A stretch of 64,000 nt of DNA. Source: DASXKD01 sp963806145. Lineage in GTDB: Bacteria; Actinomycetota; Actinomycetes; Streptosporangiales; Streptosporangiaceae. Positions 8,731-15,672 of this stretch are shown piece by piece. Under the pieces are notes generated by a model. It ran no database searches and had not been told where the DNA came from. It saw nothing but the letters and a program-made list of their open reading frames with translations. The number at the start of each line of letters is the position of its first letter. Positions within the stretch are counted from its first letter, which is position 1. The stretch is from contig CAWDXD010000022.1 in NCBI GenBank assembly GCA_963806145.1, positions 48,938-112,937 of the forward strand, written 5' to 3'. The translations under genes were made by a program, and so were the position numbers.

Positions 8731-9198
8731 CTAGTTCGTCACCAGGCCTGGACTGGTAGGGCCCAGCGGCATCACGTCCTTCGGCGGCGCCTTGCCAGCG
8801 AACCGCCCACGATCTGCGCTGATCTTCGTATTCCGCGGCAACACGACTGCGTCATCCGCCAGGGAAACCTCTCCTGCAGGCAGCGCCATGTGAATCTCTT
8901 CGACCAAGACGCGCAGGTCTGCCTCGATCCCCGGATCTTCCTTGAGCAGATCTGTCAGCCGCGTCACCCACTGCGCCGCGAGCGTTGCACGGGCGGACTC
9001 GAGGCTGGCGCCCGTCGCTCCCAGGAGCTGTTCGCGGGTCTCCGCCAAGCGTTGCGCCATCAGCTTGGCCTTGGCCGGGTCACCGTGGCCAAGCAGCCGT
9101 GCAAATTTAAGCCTCTCCGGCTCCCACCCGCTGGCAGCAGCAGCGACGACGACGTCGCCGGCCAGTTGCGCCAGCGCCGTTGGGCCATCCCCCGGCAT
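8731..9198 (-). CDS. Small soluble partner protein upstream of the NB-ARC gene
   Basis: 155 residues from the ATG at 9196-9198 (MPGDGPTALAQLAGDVVVAA), preceded by a purine-rich GGAGAGGGGAACGGGAG ribosome site. It is predicted to be mostly helical: ERLKFARLLGHGDPAKAKLM, AETREQLLGATGASLESARA, LLKEDPGIEADLRVLVEEI. It ends with a Gly/Pro-rich tail. No signal peptide or membrane segment. From memory, a short helical protein of this type with an 'ISADRG' stretch often precedes NB-ARC/TPR genes in actinobacteria. The overlap and same orientation suggest co-translation and a shared function, perhaps as sensor, substrate or inhibitor of the ATPase. No enzymatic motif is visible. Confidence 0.75.
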   Translation of the reverse strand: MPGDGPTALAQLAGDVVVAAAASGWEPERLKFARLLGHGDPAKAKLMAQRLAETREQLLGATGASLESARATLAAQWVTRLTDLLKEDPGIEADLRVLVEEIHMALPAGEVSLADDAVVLPRNTKISADRGRFAGKAPPKDVMPLGPTSPGLVTN

Positions 9199-9400
9199 CT
9201 CCCGTTCCCCTCTCCTCTGTCCTGTGGCCAATCATCGCACGACCCCAAACCGGCCATCGGATGATCAGTGGCCAATGCGAGTGATCGGCAAACATAGCGA
9301 GCTTGCCATACCGCCTACGGGCTGCGAGCGCGACGATGCAGGGAACACGCACCCGGATGCCCAACTACCCTACCTGAGCGCTTACTAAGGCGGTCTTGGG

Positions 9401-9622
9401 TCAGCAGGAACGCTGGACAACCAGCGCTTTGATGATGGCGCCCCATTCGTAGACGATCTGATCGGGCCAGGAGGCCAGCGCAATCGGTGCGGTCACCACG
9501 TAGAGGGGGCCGCTGAAACAGCGCTTCATCCTTATCCGGGCCCGCGACTTCTGGGGAGTGGTCGTGACCAGGGCCACGGAATGCCAGTGGTACTTCCTGG
9601 CCAGGCGCCCGGCGAATTCGGC
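9401..9622 (-). pseudogene. C-terminal fragment of a second YdcF-like protein
   Basis: 74 codons including the stop encode AEFAGRLARKYHWHSVALVT through YEWGAIIKALVVQRSC. This aligns without gaps to the end of the YdcF-like gene at 3479-3700, with 17 differences in 73 residues. The N-terminal two-thirds is absent; the upstream in-frame codons (to 9721) are not related to the family. It is a truncated pseudogene. Confidence 0.75.
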
Positions 9623-9784
9623 ACGCACTGGGGCCCGATCAGCCAGCTCCCGCCGCCGCGGAAGCTCAGTTGCGATTGACGAGCGACGGACTAGGGGTAT
9701 GAGATAAGGTCGCACCGACATGCCGCCCCTTGGGCGGAGTCACGGGGTGGGGCCTGCGTTCGCGCAGGCCGTGCAGGGGGAGGG

Positions 9785-10780
9785 ATGGACGTGCGCGTTC
9801 GACACAGGGTTATCACGCTGAGCGTGTTCGCGCTCGCGGCACTCACCGTCACGCAGACCGCGTCCGCCGCGGGTACCAACGCGCCGGGCTTGTGGTCTTC
9901 GACGTACACGGCGGCGCAGACCGACTGCGGGATCTTTTCCCTCGACGCCAACAACTTCTGCTGGACAGAGGGCGGAGACGGCGGCAGCCTGGCGGGCCCA
10001 GGCGTCGAGCTCGGCGTCAAGTTCACGTCTTCGCAGAGCGTGAACATCACCGGGGTTCGCGTGTACCGCGTCAGCCCCGGAACCGTCACCGGCCACCTGT
10101 GGGACGGGGCGGGGGGACCACCCCTCGCGACCGGCACCTTCGACGGGAGCGACACGCACAGCTGGCAGGACCTCATGTTCAACGCGCCCGTTCCGATCCA
10201 GGCGGGCCAGACTTATGTCGCGTCGTACCACGTGCCGGATGCGCAGTACGCGTTCCAGTACGGCTTCTTCGCCACCAGCGGGGACACGGTCGGCCCGATC
10301 ACGGCGCTGAGCTCGCCGGACAGTAGCGGGAACGGCGTGTTCTGCTACGACAACGACCCGACCAACTGCGCCTCCTTCCCCGTGAACACCTTCCGTGACA
10401 CCAACTACTGGGTCACGCCGTTGTGGGCGTACAACTTCTCCGGGTTCTTCCAGCCGGTCGACAACACGCCGACGCTGAACGTCGCGAAGGCGGGCAGCGC
10501 GATCCCGGTGAAGTTCAGCCTCGGCGGGGACCAGGGCCTGGACATCTTCCGGGCAGGCTATCCGCAGGTGACCACCGTGTCCTGCGGCACCAGCGCGCCG
10601 ACGGACGTCATCGAGACGACGGTCACAGCGGGGGGCAGCTCCCTGCAGTACGACTCGACGGCCAACCAGTACAGCTACGTCTGGAAGACCAACTCGAACG
10701 GGGCCGGGACATGCGTGCAGTTCGACCTCGGGCTCAACGATGGGAGCACGCACACCTTCCTCGTCCAGTTCAAGAAGTGA
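9785..10780 (+). CDS. Secreted DUF4082 / PxKF domain protein
   Basis: A 331-residue exported protein. The ATG at 9785 has a GGGGGAGGG ribosome site 4 bp upstream. Signal peptide: residues 1-28 (RVRHRVITLSVFALAALTV, then ASAAG). The central domain (about 35-195), from GLWSSTYTAAQTDCGIFSLD through GVELGVKFTSSQSVNITGVR to ATSGDTVGPITALSSPDSS, matches DUF4082, a beta-sandwich often attached to extracellular enzymes. The C-terminal 100 residues hold the PxKF-type motif IPVKFSLGGDQGLDIF with paired cysteines (VSCGTS, GTCVQF). A free-standing combination with no catalytic domain suggests adhesion or binding. The gene stands alone between a pseudogene and the convergent pth. Confidence 0.8.
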   Translation: MDVRVRHRVITLSVFALAALTVTQTASAAGTNAPGLWSSTYTAAQTDCGIFSLDANNFCWTEGGDGGSLAGPGVELGVKFTSSQSVNITGVRVYRVSPGTVTGHLWDGAGGPPLATGTFDGSDTHSWQDLMFNAPVPIQAGQTYVASYHVPDAQYAFQYGFFATSGDTVGPITALSSPDSSGNGVFCYDNDPTNCASFPVNTFRDTNYWVTPLWAYNFSGFFQPVDNTPTLNVAKAGSAIPVKFSLGGDQGLDIFRAGYPQVTTVSCGTSAPTDVIETTVTAGGSSLQYDSTANQYSYVWKTNSNGAGTCVQFDLGLNDGSTHTFLVQFKK

Positions 10781-10866
10781 TCGACCCCAGGCGTCGGGCG
10801 CTGTCTGCGCCTTACGCCGGCCGGCTGATGGGGCGTGATCAGCCGATTCCGCCCCCGAGCCGGATG

Positions 10867-11466
10867 TCAGCTTCCGCTCGTCCCGGATACGCCCTCGCCA
10901 TGGAAGGCGTTCTGCGCGGCGGCGAGACCGTCGGCAAGCAGCGCCTCCACCGCGTCCGCCGCCCGGTCGAGCACGAACGGCAGTTCCTTCCGCTCCGCCG
11001 CGGAGAAGTCGCGCAGTACGTAGGCGGCCGGGTCCATCCGCCCCGGGGGCCGCCCGATCCCGATCCTGACCCGGTAGTACTCCCGCGTTCCCAGGTGGGC
11101 AGTCACCGACCGAAGGCCGTTGTGCCCGTTGTCCCCGCCACCGAGCTTGAGCCTGATCGTGCCGAACGGCAGGTCCAGCTCATCGTGGATCACCACGAGC
11201 TGCTCCGGCCCGAGCCGGTAGAACCCGCTGACCCCGGTCACCGGCCCGCCGGATTCGTTCATGAACGTGAGCGGCTTGATGATGGTCACGCTCTGGCCGG
11301 CCAGCCTGCCTTCCGCGGCCAGCGTGCGGAACTTGCCGGCCTTGAAGCGTGCCCCGGCCCGCGCGGCCAGCACGTCCGCGGTCAGGAAGCCCGCGTTGTG
11401 CCGGTTGGCCGCATAGGCCGGGCCCGGGTTGCCGAGCCCGGCGATCAGCCACCTGCCAGCGGTCAT
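10867..11466 (-). CDS. pth: Peptidyl-tRNA hydrolase
   Basis: A 199-residue Pth family enzyme that cleaves peptidyl-tRNA dropped by stalled ribosomes. It shows the family motifs AGLGNPGPAYAANRHNAGF (with catalytic His in NRHNAGF), KPLTFMNESG, HDELDLPFGTIRLKLGGG and GHNGLRSV. The length is normal. It lies 15 bp downstream of rplY on the same strand, the usual bacterial rplY-pth pair. The C-terminal end (GEGVSGTSGS) is a short variable tail. Confidence 0.97.
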   Translation of the reverse strand: MTAGRWLIAGLGNPGPAYAANRHNAGFLTADVLAARAGARFKAGKFRTLAAEGRLAGQSVTIIKPLTFMNESGGPVTGVSGFYRLGPEQLVVIHDELDLPFGTIRLKLGGGDNGHNGLRSVTAHLGTREYYRVRIGIGRPPGRMDPAAYVLRDFSAAERKELPFVLDRAADAVEALLADGLAAAQNAFHGEGVSGTSGS

Positions 11467-11481
11467 CGGCGGCCCCGGAGA

Positions 11482-12130
11482 TCAGCCAGAGGAGTCGTCC
11501 GCAGCCTCGGCGTCCGGCACGGCATCCGGCGCGGCCGACACCTCTTCCGCGGCCGGGGTCTCGCCAAGCTCGGCCTCGATCTGCTCGGCGGTCGGCGCCG
11601 CCAGCACGTGCAGCACGAGGGCGTCGGGCTCGGCCACCAGCGTCACGCCCTCCGGCAGGGTGAGGTCCCCGGCGTGCACGGCGGCCCCGATCTCCATGCC
11701 CTCCACGTCGATCTCGATCGCCCTGCGGGATCTGCGTCGCATCCGCCTCGACGGTCAGGCGGACCATCTGCTGGTCGAGCAGGCCGCCCGGCTCCACCTC
11801 GCCGGTGACCTGCACCGGGACCTCCACCGTGACCTTCTCGCCGCGGCGGACCATGATCAGGTCCACGTGCTCGATCCCGCCCCTGATCGGGTCGCGCTGC
11901 ACGGCCTTGGGCAGCGTGAGCTGCGGGCGGCCGGACAGCCCGTCCACCTCGATGAGCACGTTCGGCGTCTTCAGCGCCATCAGCAGCTGGTGGCCGGGAA
12001 GCGTGATGTGCCGGGTGTCGGTGCCATGCCCGTAAAGGATGGCAGGCACGCGGCCCGCACGCCGGACGCGGCGAGCGGCCCCCTTGCCGAACTCGGTGCG
12101 CGGCTCGGCGACGATGCGGACCTCGGGCAC
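11482..12130 (-). pseudogene. rplY: 50S ribosomal protein L25 (CTC form), frameshifted by one base
   Basis: Binds 5S rRNA in the large subunit. From the ATG at 12130: MPEVRIVAEPRTEFGKGAAR, RVPAILYGHGTDTRHITLPG, ending in this frame after VRLTVEADATQIP. The C-terminal domain continues in another frame (AIEIDVEGMEIGAAVHAGDL, TLVAEPDALVLHVL, acidic Ala-rich tail). Deleting one base of the CCC at 11721-11723 joins them as TQIP-Q-AIEIDVEG, giving about 215 residues, the normal CTC length. Since L25 is widely retained and the break sits in a G/C run, a consensus error is the most likely explanation. It lies upstream of pth in the expected order. Confidence 0.85.
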
Positions 12131-12257
12131 GGTACTACTCCTTCATGGGAACCTTGACATTCACCGCACGGCACACGGTTCGTGATCCGGTGGCTTGACC
12201 GGCTGACAACGCACGGGCCGCCAACCTAGGCGCGTGAAGGAGTCTAGCGGACGCTGG

Positions 12258-14366
12258 CTACCCGGGATGCCTGTGCAGGTCGCGCTGCACGTTCAGCCAT
12301 ACCGACAGCCGCCCTTCGACGCGCCCCGGCGTCCCCAGCGCCCGGTGTACCAGCAGGTCGAAGTCGTGCCCGTATCGGGTCCGCCGGTCCACGAACACAG
12401 CGGCCACGTGTGACCTGGCGCACAGCTGGCGGATGGCCGCGACCGCGCTGGCGGTCATGGGCGGCGGCGGCGTGTGGGGGTACTGGCCGGCCTCCAGCAC
12501 GGCGGCGAGCACCGGCGGGCCCTGCGGCAGCGGATGCCAGCTGCTCCGTAGGACGGCCCCCGGCACGAAGACGTCACCGCCGAGCACGCGGAACCGCATG
12601 CCCGAGGCTGCCTGCCACATCATGGCGTCGTTGCGCGGGGCCAGCTCGAACGGAAAGGTGAGTACTACCGCTCCGGGCGGCACCTCGCGGACCTTCGTGC
12701 TGGTGAAAAAGCGCGGTGTGTGGACCGGATAGGTATGGATGGGAAGCTCTGGCACGAGCGGGAGGAACGCGACAACGCCCACCGCTGCCACCACGACCGG
12801 CCGCACCCAGCCTGGGGCACGGCCCCGGGGACCCTCGCCCCAGCGGGGGGAGCCTGGATCGCCGCGCCCTGGCATACCGCCGGGACGGGCGGCGCCGCGC
12901 GGACGCACCGGGTCCTGCCCGTAGCCCTTCCCGGTTGCGGGCACGGCCGCCGGCACGAGGGAGTCGGCCTGGCTGGGCTGGCCGTGGCCAGCGGCCGCGC
13001 TCGCCCGGCGCCATCCGTACGCCCGGGTCCGGTCCAGCCCGACGGCCACGATGACGGCGGCGGCCAGCTGGACGTACAGCGACAGCCGGGCCGCCTCCAG
13101 ATTTTCCAGGATGGGCAGGTGGGCGAACACGGCGAACGGGAGCGGGATGCCTGCCGCTTTGCCCGCCACCGTCAGCTTGGCGCCGAGGCCGAGTATGAAG
13201 GCGACCAGGCCGATCACGGCGGCGGTGGCCACCAGCGGTACCCGGCGGTAGCGGATGACGAAGTAGCAAAGCAACACCAGGAGCGGGAGCCCGAGGTAGA
13301 AGCCGTTTTCGATGGTGCTACCGGCCGGCAGGCGGTCACCGGCGGCTTTCAGCACACCGGGCGCGAGAAGCTGGTGGCCGGTCGGGAAGAGCGGCGAAAG
13401 CAGGTCCGCGTGGTAGCGGGCCAGGCCGGACAGGATGTGCACCGGCCCGGCGGGCCGGTTCGGGCCCGCGATCAGCAGCCAGATCGCGTATCCGGCGATC
13501 AGCAGGAAGGCCGGCACCGCCGCGGCCAGCCCGCGCGCCAGGGCGCCTGCCCGCTCCGGCACGGCGCGCGGATGCCGCAAGGCAAGCCACGCCAGCCCGG
13601 CAACGGCCATCATCGTGCTGGTCAGGAGTATCTCGGGGGATATCAGGTACTGCAGCGCGGCCACCAGCCCGAGCAGCAGGCCGCTGCGGAACGGCGGCCT
13701 TCTGCGGCTGACCAGCCAGTCGTCGAGCAGCGGAATGAACAACGGCACCAGCGGCACGAAGCTCAGGAAGACGTGCCGCACCGCCTGCCCGGCCAGGTAC
13801 GGGGAGAAGGCGAACAGCAGGCCGCCGGCGAAGGCCGCTGGCCACCACGAGGTGTACCGGCGCAGGACGCCGAACATCGATGCTCCGGAGGCCGCCAGGC
13901 CCAGCTTGAGCAGCAGACTGAACGTGGCGACCGGCCCGGCCAGCAGCGTGACAGGCATGCCGAGGACGCCGAGCAGCGGCATGGCGGTGTCGACTGCCAG
14001 GTTCGCGCCCCTCGGCGCGTTGAGGTATTGCGTGAAGAACGGGTTGAGCCCGTGCGTCAGCGCATGTGAAGTCCAGGCCAGGAACCACGTCTGCTGCTCG
14101 GGGTCACCACACGCGCAGCCGGGCAGATGCCCCGAGCCCCACGGCGCCGTGGGCCAGTAGAGGAGGAAGGCGAGCACGAGATAGACGGCGCCCGCCGCGC
14201 CAGCTTCGGCGAGGGTGCGCAGCGGGGAACGGGCCTCGGCGGGCCGGCTGGGCGCTGGCGTCACGACTCCATCATTCAGGCCGCCCACCATGATCACTTG
14301 GCCGGGGTGATCCACGTATGCCCAGGTGGAGCCCGGGTAGAGCGGTGGCAATGAGGCTTCCACCAA
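12258..14366 (-). CDS. Polytopic membrane protein, GT-C/YfhO-like glycosyltransferase candidate
   Basis: Up to 702 residues; GTG at 14366, or an ATG at 14291 (MVGGLND) as an alternative start. It has about ten to twelve hydrophobic segments from residue 55 on: GAVYLVLAFLLYWPTAP, LLGVLGMPVTLLAGPVATF, ALQYLISPEILLTS, LLVLLCYFVI, LVAFILGLGAKL. An outward loop after the first segment reads GDPEQQTWFLAWTSHALTHG, an acidic-aromatic loop typical of GT-C transferases that use polyprenyl-phosphate sugars. A hydrophilic, Gly/Pro-rich insert lies near residues 460-515, and a periplasmic-like C-terminal domain follows one more segment. It is divergent from the Dpm1-like GT2 40 bp away; together they could make and use a lipid-linked sugar. 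Acceptor unknown. Confidence 0.65.
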   Translation of the reverse strand: MVEASLPPLYPGSTWAYVDHPGQVIMVGGLNDGVVTPAPSRPAEARSPLRTLAEAGAAGAVYLVLAFLLYWPTAPWGSGHLPGCACGDPEQQTWFLAWTSHALTHGLNPFFTQYLNAPRGANLAVDTAMPLLGVLGMPVTLLAGPVATFSLLLKLGLAASGASMFGVLRRYTSWWPAAFAGGLLFAFSPYLAGQAVRHVFLSFVPLVPLFIPLLDDWLVSRRRPPFRSGLLLGLVAALQYLISPEILLTSTMMAVAGLAWLALRHPRAVPERAGALARGLAAAVPAFLLIAGYAIWLLIAGPNRPAGPVHILSGLARYHADLLSPLFPTGHQLLAPGVLKAAGDRLPAGSTIENGFYLGLPLLVLLCYFVIRYRRVPLVATAAVIGLVAFILGLGAKLTVAGKAAGIPLPFAVFAHLPILENLEAARLSLYVQLAAAVIVAVGLDRTRAYGWRRASAAAGHGQPSQADSLVPAAVPATGKGYGQDPVRPRGAARPGGMPGRGDPGSPRWGEGPRGRAPGWVRPVVVAAVGVVAFLPLVPELPIHTYPVHTPRFFTSTKVREVPPGAVVLTFPFELAPRNDAMMWQAASGMRFRVLGGDVFVPGAVLRSSWHPLPQGPPVLAAVLEAGQYPHTPPPPMTASAVAAIRQLCARSHVAAVFVDRRTRYGHDFDLLVHRALGTPGRVEGRLSVWLNVQRDLHRHPG

Positions 14367-14406
14367 TGGAGACAGCCAAGGATGAATACGGGCGGTTCAG
14401 CAGTTT

Positions 14407-15213
14407 GTGCCTGGTAGCGCAGATTACACTGGCCGACTATCCAAGCTGGCCAATCCGCAGACCGGGGAATCAATCAGGTTGAAGCTGTCGATCTTGATGC
14501 CCGCCTACAACGAGGCGGCAACCGTCGGTATCGCTGTCAAGCGTGTCCTCGACATCCGCTATCCGTGCGACGTCGAGGTCGTCGTCGTGAACGACGGCAG
14601 CGCGGACAACACGAGCGAGGTGCTGGCCGGCATCGACGACCGGCGCGTCACGGTCACCGGGCATCCGGTCAACCGCGGCAAGGGGGCGGCGGTGCGGACC
14701 GCGGCGGCCCTCGCCACCGGTGACTACCTGGTGATCTTCGACGCGGACCTGGAGTACTCCCCCGAGGACATCCTCGGCCTGCTCACGCCCGTGACACGCG
14801 GCGACGCGGAGGTGGTGTACGGGATCCGCAAGTTCGGCGCGTCCACCGCCCACTCGTTCTGGTTCGTCATCGGCAACCGGGTGAACACCTTCACCGCCAA
14901 CGCGCTGTTCAACACGTGGATCAGCGACCTGCACACCTGCCTCAAGCTGCTGCCCGCGAGCCTGTTCAGGGAACTGCCGCTCACCGAGAACCGGTTCGGC
15001 CTGGACACCGAGCTGACCGCCATGCTGCTGGCCAGGGGGGTGCGCCCCTACGAGGTGCCGATCACCTACAAGGCCCGCAGCCGGGAGGAAGGCAAGAAGC
15101 TCACCTGGGGCGACGGCGTGGTGTCCACCAAGATCCTCATCCGCGTCCGGCTGCGCAAGGCGCTCGCCGACCGCCGCGCCCGCCTGCGGCACAAGCCGAC
15201 CCGCGGCGTATGA
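14407..15213 (+). CDS. Family 2 glycosyltransferase, Dpm1/polyprenyl-phosphate sugar synthase-like
   Basis: 268 residues from GTG 14407; the conserved part starts at KLSILMPAYNEAATVG, so TTG 14479 (after GGGGAATCAATCAGG) is an equally good start, giving 244 residues. GT-A motifs: VVVVNDGSADNTSEV, NRGKGAAVRTAAALATGDYL, FDADLEYSPEDI (the DxD metal site as DAD), and later DLHTCLKLLPASLFRELPL, RFGLDTELTAMLLARG. No C-terminal membrane segments, as in soluble bacterial Dpm1-type enzymes. It should transfer a hexose from a nucleotide sugar to polyprenyl phosphate. The divergent GT-C-like protein is the likely user. A strong hairpin follows the stop. Confidence 0.8.
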   Translation: MPGSADYTGRLSKLANPQTGESIRLKLSILMPAYNEAATVGIAVKRVLDIRYPCDVEVVVVNDGSADNTSEVLAGIDDRRVTVTGHPVNRGKGAAVRTAAALATGDYLVIFDADLEYSPEDILGLLTPVTRGDAEVVYGIRKFGASTAHSFWFVIGNRVNTFTANALFNTWISDLHTCLKLLPASLFRELPLTENRFGLDTELTAMLLARGVRPYEVPITYKARSREEGKKLTWGDGVVSTKILIRVRLRKALADRRARLRHKPTRGV

Positions 15214-15214
15214 C

Positions 15215-15241
15215 GATGGCCCCTCCCGGGGAGGGGCCATC
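15215..15241. terminator. Perfect inverted repeat, probable bidirectional terminator
   Basis: GATGGCCCCTCCC and its exact complement GGGAGGGGCCATC are separated by one base. The hairpin begins right after the GT2 stop (15211-15213) and lies downstream of the minus-strand afsS-like gene too, so it can stop transcription from both sides. It has no T-run, which is common in actinobacteria. Confidence 0.75.
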
Positions 15242-15314
15242 ACGCTAGCAGCTAGTTCCCGCGTCACCCGCGTACTTGTTCTGGGCGGAAAGCCCGGGAT
15301 CATTCGCCGTCTTG

Positions 15315-15542
15315 TCAGCCCGCGTACTTGTTCTCGGGTGTGATCCCGGAGTCCTGATCCGGCGTCGGATCGCCGGAGCTGTCCGGCGTGGTCCCAGGGT
15401 CGCCGGCTGGCTCGTCGCCGGCGTACTTGTTGTCGGGCGTGGTCCCAGGGTCGCCGGCGGCTCGTCGCCGGCGTACTTGTTGTCGGGCGTGAGCCCAGGG
15501 TCGCCGCGGCTCGTCGCCGGCGTACTTGTTGTCGTCCCCCAT
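15315..15542 (-). CDS. Small acidic NKYAG-repeat protein, AfsS-like
   Basis: 75 codons from the ATG at 15540-15542, preceded by GAAGGGAACTGCG. It begins MGDDNKYAGDEP, later has GDPGTTPDNKYAGDEP and ends GITPENKYAG. Units of 49, 50 and 51 bp repeat the same sequence; the second NKYAG copy is out of frame because the first two units are 2 and 1 bp short, and frame returns in the third. A fifth copy (SAQNKYAGDAGTSC) lies just after the stop in another frame and would join by removing one base. It follows afsR on the same strand, exactly where Streptomyces afsS lies; AfsS is, from memory, a small protein with repeated T-x-x-DN-type motifs that activates antibiotic production. Homology is inferred from position and repeat style. 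Confidence 0.6.
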   Translation of the reverse strand: MGDDNKYAGDEPRRPWAHARQQVRRRRAAGDPGTTPDNKYAGDEPAGDPGTTPDSSGDPTPDQDSGITPENKYAG

Positions 15543-15672
15543 CGCAGTTCCCTTCCGTTCGGATCCCCGTGTGCCACTTCGAGAACCTGGCAACAAACGC
15601 AGCGTAACGACAGATCGGGACGATCACCGCACTACCCGTCAAGTGTTACCAAAGAGGTAGAAGATGCAGACC

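Noticed and set aside
12720..14069. A 449-codon plus-strand open frame
   Set aside because: Antisense to the polytopic membrane protein; Gln/Arg/His-rich with no domain.
15245..15577. A 110-codon minus-strand frame that also contains two NKYAG copies
   Set aside because: Its start lies upstream of the good ribosome site and most of it reads the repeat units out of frame (TTSTPATS...); the 75-codon frame has a better start. The extra copies may join it after a one-base correction.
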